Source: Phocoenobacter atlanticus subsp. cyclopteri
Lineage (GTDB): Bacteria > Pseudomonadota > Gammaproteobacteria > Enterobacterales > Pasteurellaceae
DNA length: 64,000 nt
Assembly (NCBI RefSeq): GCF_018343795.1
Contig: NZ_CP074346.1
Coordinates: 1,054,001 to 1,118,000 of the forward strand
Direction: 5' to 3'
In this document: in pieces, positions 56,358-64,000 of the stretch
Layout: each line of letters begins with the position of its first letter
Numbering within the stretch: the first letter of the stretch is position 1
Notes under the pieces: generated by a model
The model's input: the letters and a program-made list of their open reading frames with translations, nothing else
Databases searched by the model: none
Told to the model about the DNA's origin: nothing
Translations under genes and position numbers: made by a program

Positions 56358-56636
56358 TTAATGATAATCTTGGTAATTGACTATTTCAACATCACCATTT
56401 TCAAATTTAAATGTAATACGCCAATTTCCGTTTACTTTTACACTCCAATGCTCCTGCAAAGCACCTGATAATTTATGTAAATCATAACCAGGTAAATTAA
56501 TTGTTTGAATATCTGTTGCATTCTCTAAAACCGTTAAAATACGATTTAACTTATTTTTATGAGATACAATAATCCCTGCAGTAGAACCAGTTCTAAAAAA
56601 CTTTTCTAATCCTTTATGTTTAAATGAAATAATCAC
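56358..56636 (-). CDS. higB: HigB-type toxin, RelE superfamily mRNA interferase
   Basis: A 92-residue toxin with IISFKHKGLEKFFRTGST at the start and the family core GYDLHKLSGALQEHWSVKVN followed by GNWRITFKFENGDVEIVNYQDYH; R, H and Y residues in this last part form the RNase site in relatives. It cuts mRNA on ribosomes. It lies 11 bases upstream of higA. Both genes look intact, so a working addiction module is likely. Confidence 0.93.
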   Translation of the reverse strand: MIISFKHKGLEKFFRTGSTAGIIVSHKNKLNRILTVLENATDIQTINLPGYDLHKLSGALQEHWSVKVNGNWRITFKFENGDVEIVNYQDYH

Positions 56637-56710
56637 AATAACTACCTATTTGATTAATACAGATCAATTGTATCGCCACTCTTTACAACTGTCAATTAAG
56701 ATATTCAATT

Positions 56711-58450
56711 TTACAAATCATTTAACCTTTTCAAAAAATCTTCCGCATCCATAAATCCGTTAATTCGTTTATGAGGTTGTTCTTGACCTTGTTCATTAAA
56801 GAATAAAATAGAGGGTAAACCTAAAATGTTTAATTTTTTCATTAGTTCTTTGTTTTTTATAGTATTTTTAGTTAAATCTGCTTTTAAAACAACCATCTGT
56901 TGTAATTTTTGTTTTACTTTTGGAGCGGAAAAGGTTTCTTCTTCTAACATTTCACAGGCGACACACCAGTCTGCGTAAAGATCTAACATTATTTTTTGAC
57001 CTTTATAAGCGGTCACTTTTTGTTGTAAATCTGCAAAACTGTCTACATAAATGACGGCTGATGATGATTGTTTTTGTGATGAAATATTGGAATTAAAGAA
57101 TAAATCTAAATAAGGTTTTGAACTCACTGCTAAACCCATAAATAACAAAATATGTAATAATTTATGCCATATTTTGTTTTTTGGAAGTTGAAAACTTAAC
57201 CAAGCTAAAAAGACCAAAGCTAATGAAGACCACATAAAAGGTTCAATATACTGTGGTAATATGCGATTTAATAAAAAAATAGGTAAAGCTAACATTACGA
57301 AGCCAAAAGCAATTTTTACTTTAATTAACCATTCTCCTGATTTTGGTAGTATTTTATTACCGAATAAGGTAATAAAAATCAATGGGATACCCATACCTAA
57401 TCCTAATAAATAAAGTGCAGTACCACCAATAAGAAAATTTCCTGTTTGAGCAACATAGAGCAACGCACCTGAAAGCGGTGCAGAGGTGCAAGGTGAGGCA
57501 ACTAAACCTGCAACCATTCCCATTACAAAAGCACCTTTTATTGATCCGCCTTGCTGATTTTGATTAATTGTATTTAGTTTCTGTTGCCAGCTATTTGGTA
57601 ATTTAATTTCAAATAAGCCAAACATTGAAAAAGCGAATAATATAAAAATAATACTTAAACTAATTAATACAGGAGCACTTTGCAATGCGACTTGAAAAGG
57701 TAAGCCAATGCTGACGACAAGCAAGCCCAATAATGTGTAGGTAAGTGCCATTCCTTGCACATAGCTAAAACTTAATAAGAATGCTTTTTTGGTATTGGGT
57801 CTATGTTGTTGCCCTATGACAATGGCTGAAAGCAAAGGTAACATTGGCATTACACAAGGAGTAAAGGCTAATCCTAAGCCGAAAATTAAAAACCAAAAGA
57901 GAGAAATTGGGTTATTTTCAAGCTGATTAATATCTGTTGAAGCGGTAAGATCTTTTGTGAAATTTGCAAATTTTTGATCAGATGTGACCGCTTCATTTTT
58001 TATAAAATGGACGGTTTGTTTTTCAGGGGGATAGCAAAAACCTTTGGTACACCCTTGATATTCAATCGTTAAATTAAAATCAGGTTGTGTTGAAACAGCA
58101 TTAACATTGATTTCAAGCTGCTTTGTATAAATTTCAGTATTACCATAAAATTCATCAAAATATGGTTCACCTTGAGGAAGTACAATTGGTTTAATTTCAC
58201 CATTTTCAGGTGTAATACTCATTTTATTTTTATATAGATAATAGTTAGGTGAAATTTGCCACAATAATTTTAATGTATTGGTCTTTTGTTCAGATGAAAA
58301 AATAAATGCTTGTTCACTGGGTAAATATTGAGGTTTATTCTGTTTAAATAAATTTGCTGAGCTAGAAAAAGTCAGCACTAAACTTAACATTAAGGTTAAA
58401 AATCGAATCAGCATAAGTTTTAAAAGTGTAAAGTTTTTATCAGAAAGCAT
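56711..58450 (-). CDS. dsbD: Thiol:disulfide interchange protein DsbD
   Basis: A 579-residue inner-membrane protein that carries electrons from cytoplasmic thioredoxin to periplasmic DsbC and cytochrome maturation proteins. It has a signal sequence, an N-terminal periplasmic domain with CTKGFCYPP (the C-x5-C pair), eight membrane segments with conserved cysteines in LAFTPCVMPMLPLLSA and ASPCTSAP, and a C-terminal thioredoxin domain with CVAC (C496, C499). Start may be ATG at 58411. An inverted uptake-signal pair lies in the coding region. Confidence 0.95.
   Translation of the reverse strand: MLSDKNFTLLKLMLIRFLTLMLSLVLTFSSSANLFKQNKPQYLPSEQAFIFSSEQKTNTLKLLWQISPNYYLYKNKMSITPENGEIKPIVLPQGEPYFDEFYGNTEIYTKQLEINVNAVSTQPDFNLTIEYQGCTKGFCYPPEKQTVHFIKNEAVTSDQKFANFTKDLTASTDINQLENNPISLFWFLIFGLGLAFTPCVMPMLPLLSAIVIGQQHRPNTKKAFLLSFSYVQGMALTYTLLGLLVVSIGLPFQVALQSAPVLISLSIIFILFAFSMFGLFEIKLPNSWQQKLNTINQNQQGGSIKGAFVMGMVAGLVASPCTSAPLSGALLYVAQTGNFLIGGTALYLLGLGMGIPLIFITLFGNKILPKSGEWLIKVKIAFGFVMLALPIFLLNRILPQYIEPFMWSSLALVFLAWLSFQLPKNKIWHKLLHILLFMGLAVSSKPYLDLFFNSNISSQKQSSSAVIYVDSFADLQQKVTAYKGQKIMLDLYADWCVACEMLEEETFSAPKVKQKLQQMVVLKADLTKNTIKNKELMKKLNILGLPSILFFNEQGQEQPHKRINGFMDAEDFLKRLNDL
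57940..57993. repeat. Inverted pair of uptake-signal-like cores inside dsbD
   Basis: AAGCGGT at 57940-57946 and ACCGCTT at 57987-57993 face each other around AAATTTGCAAATTTTTGATC. They fall in the poorly conserved segment between the periplasmic domain and the first membrane helix of DsbD, where insertion is tolerable. Confidence 0.6.
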
Positions 58451-58553
58451 TTTACTTGGTTATAACATACTTTAGCAATCATTTTATTTGTCCTTAAATT
58501 CACCGATAAAAATGGAAAATACTTCATCTAAAACTTTACTTTTTTTCAAAAAA

Positions 58554-58569
58554 TGATACATTGATCACA
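58554..58569 (+). promoter_or_regulatory. CRP-like site at the cyaA start
   Basis: TGATACATTGATCACA matches TGTGA-N6-TCACA at eight of ten positions and lies 20 bp before the GTG start of cyaA. A site in this place would repress cyaA when cAMP-CRP is high, as known in E. coli. Confidence 0.6.
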
Positions 58570-58588
58570 GTTTTTTATGGAGTGAACT

Positions 58589-61021
58589 GTGCCTCAATTA
58601 AATCTACAATCTCAAGATTATTCGAGTATTTCGCAAATAGATATTGCGATACAGAGAGTTAATGCACTTGATGAATTACGGATAGAGCGTACGCTTACTG
58701 CAACCACAAATAATACTGATTTTCAGCACGTTTTCCAGTTACTTACCTTACTTATTCATTGTAATCATCCGAAGTTACCCGCTTATGTACCCTCTGCACC
58801 AAAAGGAATTTGGCAATTTTCATTGACCCCTTATCAAAAACAATTTTTAACCAAAAATATTTATGATGATACATTGTTGGAAGTGGATGAACCAAGTTTT
58901 GATGCTGTGTATGCAATGGGAAGTACGGGATCAATTTCACAAACCCCTACTTCTGATTTAGATATTTGGGTATGTAGTGAAAAATATTTTAATTTACAAC
59001 AGCAATCATTAATCGAAAGTAAGTTTAGTTTAATCCAAGAGTGGGCAAATAAATTCAATGTGGAAATTCATTTTTATTTAATGAATCCTAATCAATTTAA
59101 AAAACAATTTTATTATAATAAAGTAACCAAAGAGAATAGTGGTTCAGCACAACACTTTTTTTTGTTAGATGAATTTTATCGTTCCGCTATTCGTCTTACA
59201 GGAAAAAGACTATTGTGGCTTCATCTTTTAAAAGAAGAAGGGCAATCTTATCAAGAAGCTATTGAGCAACTTATTTCCGATGGGGTAGATCTTGATGAAT
59301 GGTTAGATTTTGGGGATTTTTCAGCGCTTTCCATTGATGAGTTTTTTGGTGCGAGTTTATGGCAACTTTATAAGAGCATTAATTCTCCTTATAAATCAGC
59401 TATAAAAATTTTATTGCTAGAAAGTTATACAAAAACCTATCCTGAAACAAATTTAATTTCTAAACAATTCAAAAAAATGTTATTGCAAGATAAACGTTCG
59501 GATTATCATTTTGACCCTTATTTAGCAATACTTGAGCAAGTTACTGCCTATTTAACTAAAGAACAAGAATTTGAACGTCTTGAAAACATTCGTCGCTGTT
59601 TTTATATTAAGGTGACAGAAGGAATACCACAAAATAATGGTAGTTGGCGTTTAAATCAATTACAGGAATTGATTTCAAAATGGCAATGGTCTCCAGAACA
59701 GGTGAAAGAATTATCTTGTCGAACAGAGTGGAAAGTTAAACAAGCAATTTTGCACCAACAAACTTTGGTTGGCATTTTTATGCAGAGTTACCATAAATTG
59801 ATTAACTTTGTAAGACAACAAAATATTACCCCTACTATTCTTTCTCAAGATAGCGACATATTAGTCCGTCAACTATATTCCACATTTGAAGTTTTGCCAG
59901 GAAAAGTGACATTATTAAATAATAAAATAAAATGGAATTTAGCGGAGGATGCCCTCACTTTTGTGGAAGCGAAAGCACCTAAAAAAGGATGGTATTTACT
60001 GAATCATCCCCCTAAAATTATGTACGATTCTAATTCTCGTTATGTACAACATTTTCCTTATCTTATTCAACTGATTTCTTGGGCGTATTTTAATGGATTG
60101 ATTACCCCTAAAACGGATTTACATATTATTAGTAAAACCGTTAATTTAGTTCAGTTACGTCAATTTATTGCAGATATTCGTTTAAATATACCTATTAGAG
60201 TGCCTTTACCAAGTAGTGAAGCGTGGCATCATCCTAATGAAATACAACATTTAGTGGTAGTCGTTAATTTAACCAAAGATCCAACAAAAGAAATGAATGA
60301 GATGTCATTTAAGCCTTCATCAAAAGAATTATTTAATTTAGGATATTCTCAACAAAAGGTTGTAGGTAGCATTGGGTTAATTTATCGTAATATGTGGAGT
60401 GAAATTAGAACAGAGTATTTTGAGGGTGAAAATGCCGTTTTAGATGCATTAAAACTTTTATCTAACAAACTTTACCAAAGTACTTTTGCACCTCATTCAT
60501 TAAATGTATTTTGTTATTCTCGACATTTTAATCAACAATTACAATCTTTAATTAGTGCTTTGGTTAACCGTTGTATTGTTATACAAACAGGTGTTAATTA
60601 TCAAAAACAACTATTAATACGTTCTGAGATTTCTAATCAAAAATGGCAGTTTGTATTTGGAAATATTGAAATAAACTCAGAACAAGCGGTAGGATTATCT
60701 CAAAAATTTACAGAAAAAGAGCGTTTATTAAAAAAACATTTGCTCCCTAAAGAAATTGGAGAGTTTGCAATTGAGGGTTTTACCCAATTCTTTTTTGAAG
60801 ATCAAACAGAAACTACCTTTAATGTTTATATTTTAGATGAAAAAAATCATTTAGATTGTTATTTAAACTGTAAGGGAAGTAAAGATAAAAAAGTGAAATT
60901 GATTAATGCCACTTTTGCAGAAAAAAAAGCACAAAAACTCAGCTTTAATTTTCCTCAGTTTTATCAGTTTGTTGAAAAGGAAGGGAAAAAACATATTGAA
61001 TTATTTGAAAGTATTGCATAA
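58589..61021 (+). CDS. cyaA: Class I adenylate cyclase
   Basis: An 810-residue enzyme that makes cAMP from ATP, the signal for CRP and for competence in Pasteurellaceae. The catalytic centre is GSTGS (111-115) with D123 and D125 in TSDLDIWVC. The regulatory C-terminal domain is present. The start is GTG at 58589 with GGAG six bases upstream; the rare start is in line with the weak translation start of E. coli cyaA. It is divergent from dsbD. A plus-strand ACAAGCGGT lies at 60682-60690 in the coding region. Confidence 0.96.
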   Translation: MPQLNLQSQDYSSISQIDIAIQRVNALDELRIERTLTATTNNTDFQHVFQLLTLLIHCNHPKLPAYVPSAPKGIWQFSLTPYQKQFLTKNIYDDTLLEVDEPSFDAVYAMGSTGSISQTPTSDLDIWVCSEKYFNLQQQSLIESKFSLIQEWANKFNVEIHFYLMNPNQFKKQFYYNKVTKENSGSAQHFFLLDEFYRSAIRLTGKRLLWLHLLKEEGQSYQEAIEQLISDGVDLDEWLDFGDFSALSIDEFFGASLWQLYKSINSPYKSAIKILLLESYTKTYPETNLISKQFKKMLLQDKRSDYHFDPYLAILEQVTAYLTKEQEFERLENIRRCFYIKVTEGIPQNNGSWRLNQLQELISKWQWSPEQVKELSCRTEWKVKQAILHQQTLVGIFMQSYHKLINFVRQQNITPTILSQDSDILVRQLYSTFEVLPGKVTLLNNKIKWNLAEDALTFVEAKAPKKGWYLLNHPPKIMYDSNSRYVQHFPYLIQLISWAYFNGLITPKTDLHIISKTVNLVQLRQFIADIRLNIPIRVPLPSSEAWHHPNEIQHLVVVVNLTKDPTKEMNEMSFKPSSKELFNLGYSQQKVVGSIGLIYRNMWSEIRTEYFEGENAVLDALKLLSNKLYQSTFAPHSLNVFCYSRHFNQQLQSLISALVNRCIVIQTGVNYQKQLLIRSEISNQKWQFVFGNIEINSEQAVGLSQKFTEKERLLKKHLLPKEIGEFAIEGFTQFFFEDQTETTFNVYILDEKNHLDCYLNCKGSKDKKVKLINATFAEKKAQKLSFNFPQFYQFVEKEGKKHIELFESIA

Positions 61022-61071
61022 TTTTGTAAAATAATTATCATATCCTATTGTTGAAATAACGTTTATTTTAT

Positions 61072-61093
61072 AAATGTGAGAAAGCTCACATTT
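61072..61093 (+). promoter_or_regulatory. Strong CRP site upstream of nupC
   Basis: TGTGAGAAAGCTCACA at 61075-61090 has perfect TGTGA and TCACA halves within 9-bp inverted arms (AAATGTGAG...CTCACATTT). It lies 81 bp upstream of the nupC ATG, which is a typical distance for activation. Confidence 0.85.
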
Positions 61094-61173
61094 TTGAATA
61101 TATTTTGAGATTTTTTATAAAAAATTCAGTAAAATTTACACACTTTATAATTTAACTTAATGAGGTCTTATCT

Positions 61174-62424
61174 ATGAATGGTTTATTAAACAGCTTATTA
61201 GGGATTTTTGTTCTTTTAGGGATTGCTTTTTTATTCTCTAATAACAAAAAATCAATAAGTTTTCGTACTGTTTTTGGAGCATTAGCAATTCAGGTTGGTT
61301 TAGGGGCATTAATTCTTTATGTTCCTGCTGGACGTGATGCGTTAGGTGCTATGGCAACAGGTATTCAACACGTGATAAATTACGGTAACGAAGGTATTGC
61401 TTTTGTTTTCGGTGAACTATCAACTACATTTAAACTTGGTTTTGTTTTTGCATTTAGAGTATTACCAACAATTATATTCTTCTCCGCATTAATTTCAGTA
61501 CTTTACTATATCGGTATTATGCAAATAGTGATCAAAGTGTTAGGTGGATTGCTACAAAAAGCATTAGGTACTTCAAAAGCAGAATCAATGTCAGCAGCAG
61601 CAAATATTTTTGTTGGACAAACAGAAGCACCATTGGTGGTTAAGCCATTTGTTAATAAAATGACTGAATCTGAGTTATTTGCAGTAATGGCTGGTGGTAC
61701 AGCATCAATCGCAGGTGCAGTAATGGCAGCTTATGCTGGAATGGGTGTCCCTCTAACTTACTTAATCGCAGCATCATTTATGGCTGCACCAGGTGGGTTA
61801 TTATTTGCAAAAATTATTCTTCCACAAACTGAAACATTTAAAGATGAATTAGAAGAAGTTGATTTAGAAAAACCTGCAAACGTATTAGAAGCTGCGGCAT
61901 CTGGTGCGAGTACTGGTTTAGGTCTTGCTGCTAACGTGGGTGCAATGTTAATCGCATTTGTTGCATTAATTGCATTAATCAATGGTCTTCTAGGTGGTAT
62001 CGGTGGCTGGATTGGTTATCCTGATCTTTCATTAAACTTAATCTTTGCTTACGCATTTAAACCACTTGCGTGGGTAATCGGTGTTCCTTGGAATGAAGCA
62101 GGTATTGCTGGTGAGATGATTGGTATTAAATTAGTTGTAAATGAATTCGTAGGCTATTTAGAATTCATCAAATACTTAGCACCTGAATCAGCCATTCATT
62201 TAAGTGATAAAACAGTGGCTATTATTACATTTGCACTTTGTGGATTTGCAAACTTCAGTTCAATCGCAATCTTAATTGGTGGTATTGGTACAATGGCACC
62301 AACTCGTCGTAGTGATATTGCTCGCTTAGGTATGAAAGCTGTATTAGCTGGATCTTTATCTAACTTAATGAGTGCAACAATTGCAGGTCTATTTATTGGA
62401 CTTGGTGGTGCAATTGTAGGTTAA
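61174..62424 (+). CDS. nupC: NupC-type concentrative nucleoside transporter
   Basis: A 416-residue inner-membrane transporter of the CNT family that brings in nucleosides with protons or sodium. Family motifs are [20 protein letters not shown] (about 149-168), [20 protein letters not shown] and [16 protein letters not shown] near the end. About ten membrane segments are visible. It is followed by deoC and deoD, so uptake and catabolism are coupled. A strong CRP site lies upstream. Confidence 0.93.
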   Translation: MNGLLNSLLGIFVLLGIAFLFSNNKKSISFRTVFGALAIQVGLGALILYVPAGRDALGAMATGIQHVINYGNEGIAFVFGELSTTFKLGFVFAFRVLPTIIFFSALISVLYYIGIMQIVIKVLGGLLQKALGTSKAESMSAAANIFVGQTEAPLVVKPFVNKMTESELFAVMAGGTASIAGAVMAAYAGMGVPLTYLIAASFMAAPGGLLFAKIILPQTETFKDELEEVDLEKPANVLEAAASGASTGLGLAANVGAMLIAFVALIALINGLLGGIGGWIGYPDLSLNLIFAYAFKPLAWVIGVPWNEAGIAGEMIGIKLVVNEFVGYLEFIKYLAPESAIHLSDKTVAIITFALCGFANFSSIAILIGGIGTMAPTRRSDIARLGMKAVLAGSLSNLMSATIAGLFIGLGGAIVG

Positions 62425-62442
62425 AATTTGTATAGCGTAAGT

Positions 62443-62470
62443 AAACACCACTGCTTAATCAGTGGTGTTT
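62443..62470 (+). terminator. Hairpin between nupC and deoC
   Basis: An 11-bp perfect stem (AAACACCACTG with CAGTGGTGTTT) and 6-base loop lie 19 bases after the nupC stop. The following tract (GTCGTTTT) is only moderately T-rich, so it may attenuate rather than fully stop transcription into deoC. Confidence 0.7.
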
Positions 62471-62532
62471 GTCGTTTTAGTATTAGAAAAACGATTGCTT
62501 CAAAATTTAAAGAAGAAATAGGAGAAAAGTAA

Positions 62533-63306
62533 ATGACTCAAAAACAAGTTGCAAAACAAGCATTATCTTTAATGGATTTAACGACTTTAAATGATAATGA
62601 TACAGATGAAAAAGTGATTGCTTTGTGTGAACAAGCAAAAACAGAATTTGGTAGTCCTGCTGCTGTTTGTATTTATCCACGTTTTATACCTGTAGCACAT
62701 AAAAAATTAAAAGCATTAGGTTTAGACGTAAAAGTAGCAACAGTGACTAATTTTCCTCACGGTAATGATGATATTAACATTGCAGTAACAGAAACTAAAG
62801 CAGCAGTCGTTTATGGTGCTGATGAAGTGGATGTCGTATTCCCATACAAAGCATTAATTGCGGGCAATGAAGAAGTTGGCTTTGAATTGGTAAAACAATG
62901 TAAAGCCGTATGTGAACAAGCGAATGTTTTATTAAAAGTCATTATTGAAACAGGCGAATTGAAAACAGAGCAACTTATTCGTAAAGCAAGTGAAATTGCG
63001 ATTAATGCCGGGGCAGATTTTATTAAAACATCAACGGGTAAAGTACCCGTGAATGCAACCTTAGAATCTGCAAGAATTATGTTAGAAGTTATTCGTGATT
63101 TAAATGTGGCAGATAAAGTCGGTTTTAAAGCGGCTGGTGGTGTAAAAACAACCGCAGAAGCTGAACAATATTTATCATTAGCGGCAGATATTTTGGGTAA
63201 AGATTGGGTAAATTCAACTCACTTCCGTTTTGGTGCATCAAGTTTATTGGTTAATTTATTAGCAACATTAAATGGAACAGAAGAGCAATCGGTGACAGGT
63301 TATTAA
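62533..63306 (+). CDS. deoC: Deoxyribose-phosphate aldolase
   Basis: A 257-residue TIM-barrel class I aldolase that splits deoxyribose 5-phosphate to glyceraldehyde 3-phosphate and acetaldehyde. The Schiff-base lysine is in [10 protein letters not shown]; the second lysine is in [11 protein letters not shown]. The start [20 protein letters not shown] and length are like those of E. coli DeoC. AGGAG precedes the ATG. It works on the sugar released by DeoD encoded next. Confidence 0.97.
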   Translation: MTQKQVAKQALSLMDLTTLNDNDTDEKVIALCEQAKTEFGSPAAVCIYPRFIPVAHKKLKALGLDVKVATVTNFPHGNDDINIAVTETKAAVVYGADEVDVVFPYKALIAGNEEVGFELVKQCKAVCEQANVLLKVIIETGELKTEQLIRKASEIAINAGADFIKTSTGKVPVNATLESARIMLEVIRDLNVADKVGFKAAGGVKTTAEAEQYLSLAADILGKDWVNSTHFRFGASSLLVNLLATLNGTEEQSVTGY

Positions 63307-63384
63307 TTACAAAATAATTTTGTAAATTTATAATGAAATCATACCGCTTAAACTTTTTATTAAAAACTAAATGAGGAAAATAAA

Positions 63385-64000
63385 ATGGCAACTCCACATA
63401 TTAACGCACCAGAAGGTGCATTTGCAGATGTAGTATTAATGCCGGGTGATCCACTTCGTGCTAAATATATTGCAGAAACTTTCTTACAAGATACAAAAGA
63501 AGTAACCAATGTTCGTAATATGCTTGGTTATACGGGAACTTACAAAGGACGTAAAATCTCTGTAATGGGACACGGAATGGGTATTCCATCTTGTTCAATT
63601 TATACTAAAGAATTAATCACAGAATACGGAGTAAAAAAAATTATCCGTGTTGGTTCTTGTGGTGCAGTACGTGAAGATGTGAAATTACGCGATGTTATTA
63701 TTGGAATGGGTGCTTGTACCGATTCAAAAGTAAACCGTATACGTTTTAAAGATCACGATTTCGCTGCGATTGCAGATTTTGATATGACAGTAGCAGCAAT
63801 TCAAACCGCTAAAGCCAAAGGTGTTAACGTTCGAGTAGGTAACCTTTTCTCTGCTGATCTTTTCTATACCCCAGATTTTGAAATGTTTGATGTAATGGAA
63901 AAATATGGCATTTTAGGTGTTGAAATGGAAGCGGCAGGTATCTATGGTGTGGCTGCAGAATTCGGAGCAAAAGCATTATCGATTTGCACAGTTTCAGACC
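63385..64000 (+). CDS. deoD: Purine nucleoside phosphorylase DeoD (3' end outside window)
   Basis: I translated 205 codons from the ATG at 63385 ([20 protein letters not shown]) to the window edge. This hexameric enzyme cleaves purine (deoxy)nucleosides with phosphate. Motifs are [13 protein letters not shown] (18-30), [14 protein letters not shown] and [20 protein letters not shown], with the active-site SD at the cut edge (CTVSD). GAGGA precedes the start. It follows deoC by 78 bases and is probably in the same operon. Confidence 0.97.
   Translation, partial: MATPHINAPEGAFADVVLMPGDPLRAKYIAETFLQDTKEVTNVRNMLGYTGTYKGRKISVMGHGMGIPSCSIYTKELITEYGVKKIIRVGSCGAVREDVKLRDVIIGMGACTDSKVNRIRFKDHDFAAIADFDMTVAAIQTAKAKGVNVRVGNLFSADLFYTPDFEMFDVMEKYGILGVEMEAAGIYGVAAEFGAKALSICTVSD

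Overview
The window is a low-GC gamma-proteobacterial chromosome segment, very probably from a member of the Pasteurellaceae. The evidence is the gene content and order (ompH-lpxD-fabZ-lpxA, nupC-deoC-deoD, comEC, class I cyaA), a Haemophilus/Mannheimia-style Mu-like prophage, and repeated copies of the ACAAGCGGT uptake-signal core, which is the Apl-type DNA uptake sequence of the Actinobacillus/Mannheimia side of the family. The species cannot be told from this window.

Region 1 (1 to about 12280) is the early half and first morphogenesis genes of a Mu-like transposable prophage, lying mostly on the minus strand. Read from right to left it has: an outward-facing repressor (XRE helix-turn-helix plus an ORF6C-like domain, plus strand), a divergent early promoter, a BcepMu gp16-like DNA-binding protein, six operator-like repeats, transposase A, target activator B, a run of small early genes, a GemA/gp16 protein, a Mor activator, a lysis cassette (amidase, holin-like, Rz/Rz1), and DNA packaging genes up to the large terminase, which is cut by the window edge. 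The transposase end of the phage lies near 12275-12281 beside two copies of a 12-bp CGAAA-type site. The gp25-like gene is frameshifted in an A8 tract.

Region 2 (about 12280 to 13015) is non-coding. It holds a dispersed hairpin element and an orphan type I-F CRISPR array with three intact and three decayed repeats. The decayed part carries two copies of a 20-bp palindrome that is scattered in the chromosome. No cas genes are in the window.

Region 3 (13016 to 35540) is housekeeping DNA: yfiF, kdsA, sirB1, prmC, thrC, ffh, ttcA, ppa, a DUF2310 gene, fieF, tmaR, glnD, comEC, sucAB and an alanine/glycine symporter. Gaps contain an IS3-family transposase tail inside a disrupted hairpin repeat (19716-19993) and a 194-bp MITE-like element with 19-bp inverted ends and 10-bp flanking direct repeats (33488-33701).

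Region 4 (36348 to 46688) is the envelope biogenesis run, transcribed leftward: frr, dxr, uppS, cdsA, rseP, bamA, ompH, lpxD, fabZ, lpxA. It joins isoprenoid and undecaprenyl synthesis, phospholipid synthesis, outer-membrane protein assembly and lipid A synthesis.

Region 5 (47041 to 64000) contains groESL behind a clear RpoH-type heat-shock promoter, pheA, ssb, aphA, uvrA, a secreted protein of unknown function, a higBA toxin-antitoxin pair, dsbD, cyaA, and nupC-deoC-deoD for nucleoside uptake and breakdown. CRP-like sites precede aphA/uvrA, cyaA and nupC, which points to catabolite control of phosphatase and nucleoside scavenging genes.
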